Assembly: GCA_007449985.2 (NCBI GenBank)
Contig: VIIQ02000148.1
Coordinates: forward strand, 124,001-188,000
DNA from: Desmodesmus armatus
Lineage: Eukaryota > Chlorophyta > Chlorophyceae > Sphaeropleales > Scenedesmaceae
Length of the DNA stretch: 64,000 nt
Direction: 5' to 3'
The position numbers and the translations under genes are program-made. The notes under the pieces are model-generated. The model did no database searches. It had not been told where the DNA came from and saw only the letters and a program-made list of their open reading frames with translations. Below are positions 12,201 to 21,095 of the stretch, piece by piece (within the stretch, counting starts at the first letter, position 1; each line of letters begins with the position of its first letter).

Positions 12201-12719
12201 CGGGGCCGAGGCTGTGTGTGGGGTGGAGGGAGGTGAGGGGGGGGGGGGCATGTATTGCTGCCGCATCCATGTGGACATGCAGCGGCATGGTGAGAGGGTG
12301 CAGGGGAGGCAGGGCTGCTGAGCAGGAAAGGTGCGCCCGGTGTGCAGCGGGATGTTGGGGTGTTGTTCTGCTTGCTGCTGCTTTACTGCTGTATGAACAA
12401 TCACCCTGGCAGCAGCCATACGGTGCTGGCTGTTCCAAAGCAAATCCATAGTTTCACAATTTGACAGGCTAAGTGCAATATCTCAAATGATGTCTTTCAC
12501 TCACTGTGCGGCACCTTCTGCCTTGCCGACGTTGCCGCCGCTGCTGCTGCTGCTCAACAGGCCACCCTGGCGGCAGCCAACGTAGCTGGTTGTGTCCAGG
12601 GCTTCCCTGCCTTCAACCAGCAGGACATCAGCCCCTTCCTGGAGTCACCCATCCCCTCACTGCCACAGGCGGCACCCAGCATCGTCAACGCAGCAGACAT
12701 CAACATGAAGACACTGTGA
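3222..12719 (+). CDS. HPR1: Hydroxypyruvate reductase (D-2-hydroxyacid dehydrogenase family)
   Basis: Reduces hydroxypyruvate to glycerate with NAD(P)H in the photorespiratory glycolate pathway. Ten exons: 3222-3350, 4434-4525, 5417-5516, 6056-6188, 6988-7139, 8808-8932, 9726-9813, 10951-11119, 11686-11798, 12561-12719; together 419 residues, close to plant HPR1. Motifs: nucleotide-binding GAGRIG at 207-212, catalytic Arg308 in NAARGP, Glu337 in DVFEDEP, His355 in VPHIASA. The first 40 residues (MALRQTVRQLGRIL..., rich in Arg, Ser and Ala, no acids before residue 19) look like a mitochondrial presequence, and the protein ends NMKTL, not SKL. Known: Chlamydomonas runs this pathway in mitochondria, unlike land plants (peroxisomes). 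Nine introns make up 87% of the gene and most contain partial copies of adjoining exon edges, listed separately. All phases match and there is no frameshift. Confidence 0.96.
3507..3536. repeat. Perfect 13-bp inverted repeat in HPR1 intron 1
   Basis: CTTTACACACACA at 3507-3519 pairs perfectly with TGTGTGTGTAAAG at 3524-3536 around a 4-base loop. It lies about 160 bases after the exon 1 donor. Confidence 0.8.
4924..5416 (+). repeat. Two copies of the HPR1 exon 3 5' edge
   Basis: Copies start at 4924 (strongly diverged) and 5177 (close), ahead of the real exon at 5417, so the offsets are about 253 and 240 bp. Each has CAG before GGTT(G/T)A and goes on into shared non-exon sequence containing CATTGGCCAGC. 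The copy at 5177 keeps the exon for about 45 bases (HPDIILDNAT) before diverging. Confidence 0.88.
5844..5890 (+). repeat. Decayed copy of the HPR1 exon 4 5' edge
   Basis: The stretch beginning GGACTGGGTTGTGAGCTC resembles the start of exon 4 at 6056 (GACTGGGGTTCTGAGCTG) and then decays, with an internal GAGGCTTT duplication. It is preceded by ACACAG and a C-rich tract, as is the real exon. Confidence 0.75.
6550..6987 (+). repeat. Three copies of the HPR1 exon 5 5' edge
   Basis: Copies begin near 6550, at 6697 and at 6769, ahead of the real exon 5 at 6988. All resemble GTGTTTTGACGGAGAC followed by a Thr-Ala-Glu-Ile stretch. Two keep an AG acceptor in front, and the copy at 6769 also has a C-run in front. 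None continues into the rest of the exon, so they cannot replace it. Confidence 0.88.
7294..7775 (+). repeat. Two copies of the HPR1 exon 5 3' edge
   Basis: Copies at 7294-7357 (almost identical) and about 7711-7775 (diverged) repeat the exon end from the GHYKGW codons through NKT and the GT donor. The first copy has AG in front and GTGCGC behind, so it looks like a small exon, but it would be read out of frame after exon 5. Confidence 0.9.
8542..8807 (+). repeat. Two copies of the HPR1 exon 6 5' edge
   Basis: Copies start at 8542 and 8656, ahead of the real exon at 8808. Each has GCAG in front and reads GTTGGCATCAT(C/T)GGTGC, the start of the nucleotide-binding loop. The two copies share a CACAGC(A/G)CTGCTGACCTG tail absent from the real exon, so one arose from the other. 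Confidence 0.9.
9350..10254 (+). repeat. Copies of HPR1 exon 6 and exon 7 3' edges
   Basis: At 9350-9381 the end of exon 6 recurs (AAGGCTGGAGGACTACATC then AAAAAGTGAG). At about 9951-9983 and 10219-10254 the end of exon 7 recurs (GTGGAG..GTGCTCAAGG.GCAGACGTGAGT). Donors are kept in all three and each is followed by G-runs. Confidence 0.85.
10576..10950 (+). repeat. Two copies of the HPR1 exon 8 5' half
   Basis: Copies start at 10576 and 10785, ahead of the real exon 8 at 10951. The second keeps VSLHCNLDDKTKHLINKERL in frame with an acceptor. Both stop at the same point (after the KE(D/G) codons) and run into the same tail, CCCTACACAATGACACTCAG, with no donor. Confidence 0.92.
11259..11685 (+). 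repeat. Three regular copies of the HPR1 exon 9 5' edge
   Basis: Copies begin at 11259, 11401 and about 11540, and the real exon at 11686, giving steps of 142, 139 and 146 bp. Each copy matches about 20-25 bases of exon (GTCTTGATGTG.., G(L)DV(F)E codons) and then shares a tail with GTGACGGATG and CAGTCAAGGCTGCC. Confidence 0.92.
11935..12440 (+). repeat. Copies of HPR1 exon 9 3' edge and exon 10 5' edge
   Basis: GCATCCATGTGGACACGCAG-type copies at about 11935-11960, 12078-12106 and 12262-12290 repeat the end of exon 9; the last keeps the GTGAG donor. At 12403-12440 a decayed copy of the start of exon 10 follows. Separators are G-runs. Confidence 0.88.
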
Positions 12720-12827
12720 AGATCATGATTCGTGCTGAAATGTGTGCTGATCATTATAGATAGTGTTTTGTGCTGCTGTTCACGATCTGGTTGAGGCTGC
12801 CCCTGTTCGGGGTGCCAGCACGGTACT

Positions 12828-12852
12828 CTACAGTACATAGCATGTACTGTAG
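12828..12852. repeat. Perfect hairpin in the HPR1 3' UTR
   Basis: CTACAGTACAT at 12828-12838 pairs with ATGTACTGTAG at 12842-12852 around a 3-base loop, 110 bases after the stop codon and before the likely polyadenylation signal. Confidence 0.8.
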
Positions 12853-13080
12853 CTGCGCAGCTGCTGCTTTGTAACACATTGTAGGTGGTGCAGCAGCAGA
12901 GCTGCAGAGCTGAGCAGTCCACAGGGAGGTGTGGCACGAGGGGGGGGGGGCGGTGCACTGCTCCTGTGCTTGCCAGCTGGGATACAGCCCTTGAGGTGGG
13001 ACAGACTCTGAGAGCAGCACCAGCACAAGTGCAACAGGACAAGCACAGCAGCAACTGCCTGCAATTATTGAATTATATAC

Positions 13081-13091
13081 TGTAATTGTAA
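13081..13091 (+). terminator. TGTAA polyadenylation signal of HPR1
   Basis: Two TGTAA-like words (13081-13085 TGTAA, 13087-13091 TGTAA) lie about 365 bases after the HPR1 stop. TGTAA is the usual signal in volvocalean algae. No gene is seen between here and the TPR start at 13499. Confidence 0.55.
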
Positions 13092-13498
13092 GGAGGGGGG
13101 AGGGGGTGGCGGTATGTGACACGCGGCCTGCACATGCTCTCACAATGTGCTTGACATCCAGCTGGTGCTGCAAGGCATGTGCCTGCTGACTATGGTGTTC
13201 CTGGTGAGGGATGTGCATGACATATGGTGCATAAGAAATCCCTACTACTCAGAAGAGGGGTGCCTATTTTTGCTACAACACTTTGTACCATACGTTTTGC
13301 CACCGGTCAAACATGACAGGCTGTAGTGGTGAGCTGCTGCTCTTGAAGGACCCACTCGGTCCAGATCGCTACAATCTATTCCACTTTGCTGAGGCCAATA
13401 TCTTGCTAGGTCTGTTGTAGTCGCATGCAAACGTGTGGTGTCAGCAGATCTACCTCCCAATCACTTGCCTCGTTTCTTCCCCAAGCCTTTCAACAGCA

Positions 13499-16400
13499 AT
13501 GCAGCTATCACATACAACAACTCTGCAGAATGTCTGTCAAACCACAAAGCGGAGTAGGCACCCCCACCACACAGCAGTAGCATGCCCACCTCAGAAAGCA
13601 CCAGCCACAAGCAGCAGCGTGTGCAGGGTAGCACAAACCGCGCCGGAGCAGCAGCATCAAGATTTCATCGTGCAAAAGCGCAGCTTGCTGCTCGGTGTGG
13701 CTGGCTTCGTTGCAGCCAGCTGGCTTCAGCAGTTGGCGCCAGCAAATGCAGCGGCAAGCAGAACAGCAGCTGCACCGTTGTGGGACCTAGCAGCAGCAGC
13801 AGACCTCGTTCCCGCCGTGCTGGACTTGCAACGCACCCCGGATCAATCCAAGTATGACCCAGCGGTGAGCACCAGGCATCAAAAATTGTGGAGTGGGGCA
13901 AGGGCAGGAGAGGGGGGGGGGGCAGTGAAACGAGTGCTGACTCAGTAGAACAGCGGCAGTGTAATTGGCTGGAGTAACGTCTGTAACTCTGTCAACGTAA
14001 TCGGTCTCCACGACAGTAAGATATATCGAATTTGCAGAGTTAATGTGGCTGTGGGTCGTCACTCAAGGGTGCAGCAATTCTGTGCATTGGCATGGGTCAG
14101 GCGTATTGGCAGCAGCAGGAGAACCCCGTCAGGCCCCACGTGTTGCAGCATCGGTGTGCTGGCTGCGGACCAGATAGGCGCCCAAGCACACGGCTGGGCG
14201 GTACTCTCCAGGATTACCCTTCAGAATCACTCCCCAAAACTACTCTCAGGCCGTGTGTCAGACACAATGTGCTTGGCTATATAAGAAATGAATGCTGTCG
14301 TGTTGTCTTTGTAGGACACGATGTGTTGGATATGTAAGAATTGAATGCTGTTGTCTGCAGGACCTGGACCTCCGAGAGGCTGCTGGCATGCTGCAGCAGG
14401 CACTCAATGCAGAGACAGTGCAGGAGGAGGAGCGGCTGTGGACTGAGGTGCGCGCCACCCCTGTGTGCGTGCGTGCGTGCGTGCGTGTGTGGGGGGTGGG
14501 GGGGGTGGGAGGGGGTGGGTGGGGGTGGGGGTGGGGTGGGGGGTGGGGGGTGGGGGGTGTGTTGGGGGGGGGGGGGGGGTAGTGAGGTCCACCCCCCCCC
14601 CACCCCCCCCAAACAAGTGCGGGCCACCCCTTTATGTGTGTCTGTGTGTGTGGGCCCCCCCCCCCCGGGGGGGGGGGGGTAGTGAGGTACAAGCACGTAG
14701 GCGCGGCATCTGCTGGTGGAGCAGGGGGCAGCTGCTGCAGAGTGCACGCATGTCTGTGTGAGTTGTGTCAACACTGATGCAGGAAGAGGAGCGGCTATGG
14801 ACTGAGGTGCGGCCCCTGGCATTGTGGAAAGGGAGGGGTGGGAGGGGGGGGGGGCAGCTGCACAGTGCATGCATGTTTGGGTTGTTCCAAAACTAGTGCA
14901 GGAGGAGGAGCGGCTATAGACTGAGGCGTGGCCCTTGATTTTGGGGAGAGGGAGGGGTGGGTGGGGGGGAAGGCAGCTGCTGCAGTCTGCTCCCATGTTT
15001 GTGTATGTCGTGTCATCAGGAGGGTGCGGCTCTGCAATTGGCAGGGTGTGTCGCCAGCAGCAGTGGCAACAAGCTCTCAGTTGATGCAGCAGCAGCCCGT
15101 ACCAGTCTCTTTCAATGTTTAGGCGATGCGTTTCAGGGTTCAGGGTTCAGCGTTCAGGGTTCAGTGATCAGGGTTTGGGGTTTTCTTATTGCAAGCTCAT
15201 CTCTGCGATGCCTGCTGTCTGTTGCAGGTGATTAACAAGTATCAGGGTGTGAATGCTGTGTGGATGCCGGACGTTGTAGGCAGGGCGTACGGTAACAGGG
15301 GCAATGCACGCTCACGACAGGTGTGTGTGCGGGGCGAGCGGGGGGGGGGGGGCGTGTAGCGGTGAAGGGTGGCGGTGAAGGGTGGTGGTGTAGGGTGGCG
15401 GTGGGGTGGGTGGGTGGGTGGGTGGGTGGGTGGGGAGTGAAGGGGGGGGGGCAGCAGGGGCAATGCGCAGCCTGTGACAGTCATGACTCCAGGGTTTAGG
15501 CCATGGCACATGTTAAACCTGCAAACTATGATTATTATATAATAATATATTATTATTGGAATAAAATCATCATTATCGCCGAGCCATCAATGAGACGCAT
15601 ACTGTTTTCCTGTTCATTTCTCCTCCGCAGGGCAAGCTGGATGTTGCGCTGTCTGACTACAACACCTCCATCAGGTTGTGTCCCTGGAGCGTTGACCCAG
15701 TCATCAACAGAGGGGTGCTGCTGGAGGCACTGGGCAGGTGGGGAGCTGCTAACCTTGCGCTTGTGTGAAGATGCTGTGTTTTCAATGTACCTGCGCATGT
15801 GCGTGCGCACTGATTCCTATCTGCAGTCGTTAGTATCCGATGTTGACTGACGTCTGCAGACGTCTGCAGTGCTTTGAACTGGGAAAAGGGGAGGTGAATG
15901 CTTCTGCTGAACACCAGGCGGAGCGCTCTGGAAGCATGAAGCAAAGCCGCAATAAGTTTATGTGCATGTGTATGTTGCCCTATCTGGCGCTGACTTTGTC
16001 GCCTGTGTGTGTGTTGTCCTGGTTGTGCTTCAGGTGGGAGGAGGCTGCTGCTGACTACCAGGCGGTGCTGTCAGTTGCCCCACAGGACCCAGTGCCATGG
16101 AACAACCTGGGCAACACATACATGGGTGAGCGGGGGGGGGGGGGGGTGCCTCACTGATAATCTCAAACAGGATTGTGTTGTTGGGGTGGAAGGGCACATG
16201 AAGTGCAGGTGCGAAGGCCGTACCGCTGTAGACTGGAGTGCCAAACCCCAGTGACTGAAATCGCAGCGGCTGCAGTGCCAACTGCCATCCTTGGGCCAAG
16301 TCCCAATGTACAAGACAGGCTCAGCACCATACTTTGCTGCACCCTCAAGAATATGCTAGATGAGTCAACTTGTAAGCCAGGGTGCGTACATTTCTGCAAG

Positions 16401-17617
16401 TCAACCCCCATGCACCCTCGCATGAAATCCATCGAACGTGTTGCTGTCCATCTGTGCAGGCATGCAGCGTTGGTCTGATGCTGTTGACTGCTTCAGCAAG
16501 GCAACCTCACTCTCACGGGACTTCAGCTTTGCCGCTGCCAACAAGGCGCTGGCACTCTACCAGCTGGGCAACAGGGAGGAGGCAATAAGGTACGTACTGC
16601 TGGGGTGTGATACTGGTGTACAGCATAAGACAGTACAGCATGGTGCACCGTTCATAGCACAGCACAGCACTCTACCGGCTGGGCAGCAGGGAGGAGGCAA
16701 TACGGTGCGTACTGCTGGGGTTGGGTACTGCTGTACCGCACAGGACGGTACAGCATGGTGCACCGTTCACAGCACAGCACTGCACCAGCTGGGCAACAGT
16801 CAGGAGGCAATCAGTAATGCTGGGATGCGGACTTGATGTACAGCACAAGACAGTACAGCATGGTGCACAGTACACAGCACAGCGTACAGCACAGTACAGT
16901 ACAGTACAGCACGTGCCAACACGTTTGCCAGCATGCCGGTGCATTCTGTTGTGCACAATTTTGTGCATGTGCTGCTCGCCGGTCTGCCCACTCCTCCCTT
17001 ACTGATGACCAATTGTGCCTGCCTTCCCCCTTTTCCGCTCGTAGGGAGATGCGGACGTTGTTGCGGCGCTACCCCGACTTCCCCGACATGCGTGCTGCCC
17101 TGGCTGCTGCCCAGTGGGCGGCTGGGCGGGAGGGAGACGCAGAGACCAACTGGCAGCGGGTGGAGGACCCAAGGTGGGTTGAGATGCTACAAGCTGCAGG
17201 GGCTGCTGTGCCGTTCACTTAGGGCGGGTCCAGACTCAATCTTCAATAGTGCTTTGGTGTAGGCCTTGGGTGATCAGTGCTTGGCTGTATCAGACAGCTG
17301 CAAGTCTAGCCTAGAGTCAGCATTCAGCGCATGTTTCACACAGCTTGCATTGACTGGAAGCTAGCCTGGTGGAGGGTGGCAAGGCGGTTTGTTCAGGGCC
17401 AAGGACCGTCAGTTGGCCTCTAAAGCACTGCAGCTTCCCGCACAACGAGGCAGACAGCATTTCTGGATGGTCCTGCATTGGTGCAACTGTCGCTGCCTGC
17501 CCAATGCCTGCCTGCTGGTGTAGGTACAAGGACGTGGCGTGGTTGGTGAAGGAGCGTCGCTGGCCCCCTGCCCTCACAAACAGCCTGGAGGCATTCCTAC
17601 AGCTCAAGTCCATCTGA
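13499..17617 (+). CDS. TPR-repeat protein, predicted thylakoid lumen
   Basis: Eight exons: 13499-13864, 14361-14447, 15228-15320, 15631-15737, 16034-16125, 16460-16589, 17045-17173, 17524-17617; 365 residues, phases all agree. The N-terminus is a Ser/Thr/Ala/Gln transit-like stretch followed at about 60-85 by QKRSLLLGVAGFVAASWL and then PANA/AA, a hydrophobic core with a lumen-type AxA cleavage site. The body has at least three TPR-like helix pairs: GKLDVALSDYNTSIRLCP, WEEAAADYQAVLSVAPQD..WNNLGNTY and RWSDAVDCFSKATSL..ANKALALYQLG. The C-terminus ends VKERRWPPALTNSLEAFL. TPR repeats bind partner proteins, so a role in photosystem or lumen protein assembly is possible but is inference. The start at 13499 is preferred to the in-frame ATG at 13433 because it gives a typical transit start. 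Confidence 0.88.
14655..14679. repeat. C12/G13 perfect palindrome in TPR intron 2
   Basis: Twelve C (14655-14666) run straight into thirteen G (14667-14679). GGGGTAGTGAGGT occurs both before (about 14576-14588) and after it, so the block looks duplicated. Confidence 0.85.
14782..14926 (+). repeat. Two copies of the TPR exon 2 3' edge
   Basis: GAGGAGCGGCTATGGACTGAG with GTGCGG donor at about 14786-14814, and a second copy at about 14899-14926 with a stop-making change and a lost GT (GAGGCG). They match the exon end at 14425-14447. Confidence 0.88.
15128..15178 (+). repeat. TTCAGGG tandem heptamers
   Basis: Four to five imperfect units of TTCAGGG lie just upstream of TPR exon 3 and end in TTTGGGG. 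They resemble degenerate interstitial telomere repeats of TTTAGGG type, but every unit carries C where the telomere has T. Confidence 0.7.
16667..16813 (+). repeat. Two copies of the TPR exon 6 3' edge
   Basis: Copies at about 16668-16712 and 16779-16815 repeat GCACTCTACCAGCTGGGCA.. through the AATA(A/C)GGT donor of exon 6 (ends 16589). The tail (ACAGCA..GACAGTACAGCATGGTGCAC) is repeated with each copy, so exon edge and intron start moved together. Confidence 0.9.
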
Positions 17618-17865
17618 CCTGACGTCCTGACCACCTCGCTGATGTAGTTCCCGCCCGTTCAATGGACTGGTGACAGCTGTCTGAGCGTGCTGTGATGGTG
17701 CAGCGCAAATTCACAGTTCAAGGTCAGGGCGAGTGTGAGGGCACTTGAGTGGACACGTCCATTACACTCACCATGTGGTGCTAGCAACGCGAACCACCTG
17801 AACAGCAGCTGTTGTTTCGAGCCCTTGTGTGTGGCAGTTGTTGTGGAAAGGCAGGGTGTGTACCT

Positions 17866-17870
17866 TGTAA
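17866..17870 (+). terminator. TGTAA polyadenylation signal of the TPR gene
   Basis: TGTAA about 250 bases after the stop at 17617. Confidence 0.5.
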
Positions 17871-20755
17871 AGCAAGCAGATCCACAAGCTATGTTCTCAA
17901 GGCACGTCCAGTGGAATCTCAGACACCGTCGAATCGATGGCTGATGGTTGCCGCTGTTGTCAATGCTCATGCAAGTTGCTGCTGGCAGTTGTGCTGTTCA
18001 TCTGTGCTGACCATGGCCATGACCATGTCAGCAGCGTCAACACCATCACTCAACACCACAGTACACACCCAAGGGCTGGTGTGCACATTCACGTGAATTG
18101 ACATTACTGGTTCTCTTGCCAATAGCAGATGGCATTGCAGGGTTAGCCAAGCCACGATGGTTGCTGGCACCAACATGGCGCAGCACGTGTGACTGTGTTC
18201 GGAAACCCCACCCGCACTGGCGATAATCTCAACACCAGTTGGTTGCATGCATGCTTACAAGTAGTAGGAGGGCATGGAGAGAAAAACATGGACAATGCAG
18301 GATTGTGAGCCCCACATCCACACCTGGGCTCAGGAAGGTCCCATACAGCATAACTCTAGGTGAGCTCAGTGCTGCTGAGAAGATCAGATCGTTCAGCATC
18401 AGCATGCCAGGCTTGGCAGCCTGATCTTGCAGCGCAAGGTGCTCAGCACCTGGAATCTGCGCCGTGGCATCGCCGTAATGCACATGTCTCCCCTAGCAGC
18501 ACAGCCACACTGTGCTAGGGTTGCGGCGACCCTAGGCTGCCCACTGCCCTCACCAAACATCTCAGATACAGATGGCATGATACACCTGCAGATCAGGCAG
18601 GTGTGCTTTCTGAAACATTTCCGGCAGACCTGTGGCACCACACAGGGTGAGCCAGAGAAAGAAATCATATCCTGCTTGCGTTCGTGCTGCCCACAAACCG
18701 ACATGGACCCGGAGGAAGAAGGTGAAAGAGCGGGGATGTTGACATGCTGTGACAAACATCATCCTGTAGCATCCGGCAAACCAGTGGAAATCCCTCACAA
18801 TCCGATCAAAACACAGTCATGCGTGCACACATGTTTGCCATCAACCTGCAAAGCTCGCTGTGCCCGGTACCATACATCCGTAAGGATTGGCAGGACACAA
18901 GAAGCCACCGCCTGCGGCTGACCAGTGAACCCGAAGCTACCCAACAGCTCTGATGGGCGGCGGCTGCATATTGGGCTTGAATGCATTGCCATCATGCGCA
19001 TGCAAAACCACCATGCTCTTCAGCGTGCGCACCGCATTGATCCAGGAGGACTCTGGGTGCTGTGGACAACACCCTGACCCACTGCGATTGCGTCTGAGGC
19101 AATGCCCCATGCATGCGATGCTGCACACACCTCAAATTGTGTCACTGCTGTAGTGGCTGCCACTAGGGCTAACCTCAAAAACATGCCAAGACCGACATGC
19201 CAGCAAGGGCTTCTGGCCCTGTGCCTTTGGAACCACGGCCAGGCCAGCAGCGAGCTGTACGGTTGGCAGATCATCAGAACCGTAACAGTGATGCATAGAC
19301 CATCAACACATGTTGAGTAAGGCCTGCAGGGCCCTGTGTGACATACTGACAGCCTTGCAGATGGATACACAGCTGCCCATGCATTCACTGTCATATAGTG
19401 CCGCCGCCCTGGAGGGTCTGCAGAAAGAGGGTACTGCCATCATGCACGGCAGACACGCCTCCCTCACTGTTGGCCCTGGGCAGGACGTCTCACTGCCACT
19501 ACATGCAAGTGCAAAATCACCAAGAAACTGACATGCCACATCGCATCACCCAAGGCATCCCTACCCACGGCACCAACATCCAATGCAAGCCCCCTTTTGA
19601 ACCCCACAACACAATCCTGCCACACCGCTCCACCATCAGTCCCCTGAAGCCACTGTAGTGCACACACAAAACACCACATTCCCGCCAACTGCACAGCCAA
19701 CCAAGGCGTCATGAGTTAGGGCAATGGCAACAGACAAAGGGAAACTCACAATGTGATGGGTGGGAGAGAGGACTGATCATCAGCCACGCTGCAACCTGGG
19801 GCCCCCAACACAACCGATGCCGCATTGCACGTCTTGCAGAGCCCCCAGTCACACAACACAGACTGCAACAGGCCGCAACTGGCAGCAGCACACCAGACCT
19901 GATCACCAGAGCTAGGCAGTCTCAATGGTGAAACCCACTCGACGCCCTTCAGCACAAGGCAACTGGTGACAACGCCAATCCAGCCTTCCAACCGCAAAGG
20001 AGGTCCATGAGGGGCCTAGTACACAACACGGCAATGCTCATCAAAGCAACATCAAACGGTCGCACTCAACCCACCCCAAGAGTAGTCCACTTGATGGCCC
20101 GCAAGTGCACATCCTCCAAACTCAATACACCATGGTTGCTGGTGGCTTGGACACTCAGATAGTCAGCCACAGCACCATGCATCACTTGCACGCCTGAAAG
20201 CCTGACCATCCTAAACACGCTCCCACCTTGCAATCCCCTTGCTCGAACATCCGATGTCAGAGTCTGACAATCAAGCCTAGGGTCTAGCTCAATGCATGCC
20301 CACCCTGATTCACCACCATCACCCGAAACGCTCCGGTAACACCTGCAGCAGCAGAGGGCACTGCTAGGCATCTGCAGGAGGAGGCTGGCTGTTTGGATTA
20401 AGCCAAAAACCTATCCCGACAATAAGACGGACCCCTGCCATCAGACACCGCCGCATGCTGATTGATTGTCAGCCAACACAGCATGATGTTTCAAGAAGCC
20501 ATGTTGTCCCCAGTTGCTGTTCAGCCAGCCTGGGTTAGCCATGGGGCACAGAGTGTGAATAAGCCCTGATCAGCGGCCGCGCAAGCATGACACCATGTTG
20601 TCAATCCTTCACTCAAAAGAGAGCGGGACAACAAATGCCGATGCAACACCCATCAAAGCCAACACCCCTCTTTGCCAGCAGCGGCTGCAGCCCTCCAGCC
20701 TCACCCCAACCACATGAGCAAAAGCGGGGAGTGTTCTCATCACAATACAGTCCCC
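17871..20755. other. No gene recognised
   Basis: 2.9 kb without splice-consistent coding structure. Open frames are short, on both strands and without family resemblance. There are no G/C homopolymers here, in contrast to the gene introns. The sequence style (CACCA-rich, evenly mixed) is shared with the blocks at 33.4-34.7, 40.4-41.5 and 43.8-46.8 kb, so an old decayed repeat family is possible but unproven. A small dyad, CTAGGGT/ACCCTAG, lies at 18525-18545. Confidence 0.5.
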
Positions 20756-21057
20756 TCACTCCTGCTGCGGTGTGTGGCCTCCCTTGCCGCCTTGCTGCAC
20801 ACCCGCGGCCGGGTTGCTGGTGTGGTTGTACAGGCGGGCTGCCTTCACCTTGCTGGCCAGCGTGATGCGCCCAGGGCTCATGATGGGGTCGTTGGCATTC
20901 AGCCAGTCAGGCCTGCCAGCACGGTTGCCGCCCTGGCGGCTGGCACTGCTGCCATCGCTGCCAGCCGCCGGCCCACTGGCAGCATTGCCGCCGGCAGCAG
21001 CAGCAGCCAGCTCATTCATGCTTGGGGAGCGGCCGCCAGCTGACAGGTGGCCTTAGG

Positions 21058-21095
<38 letters not shown>

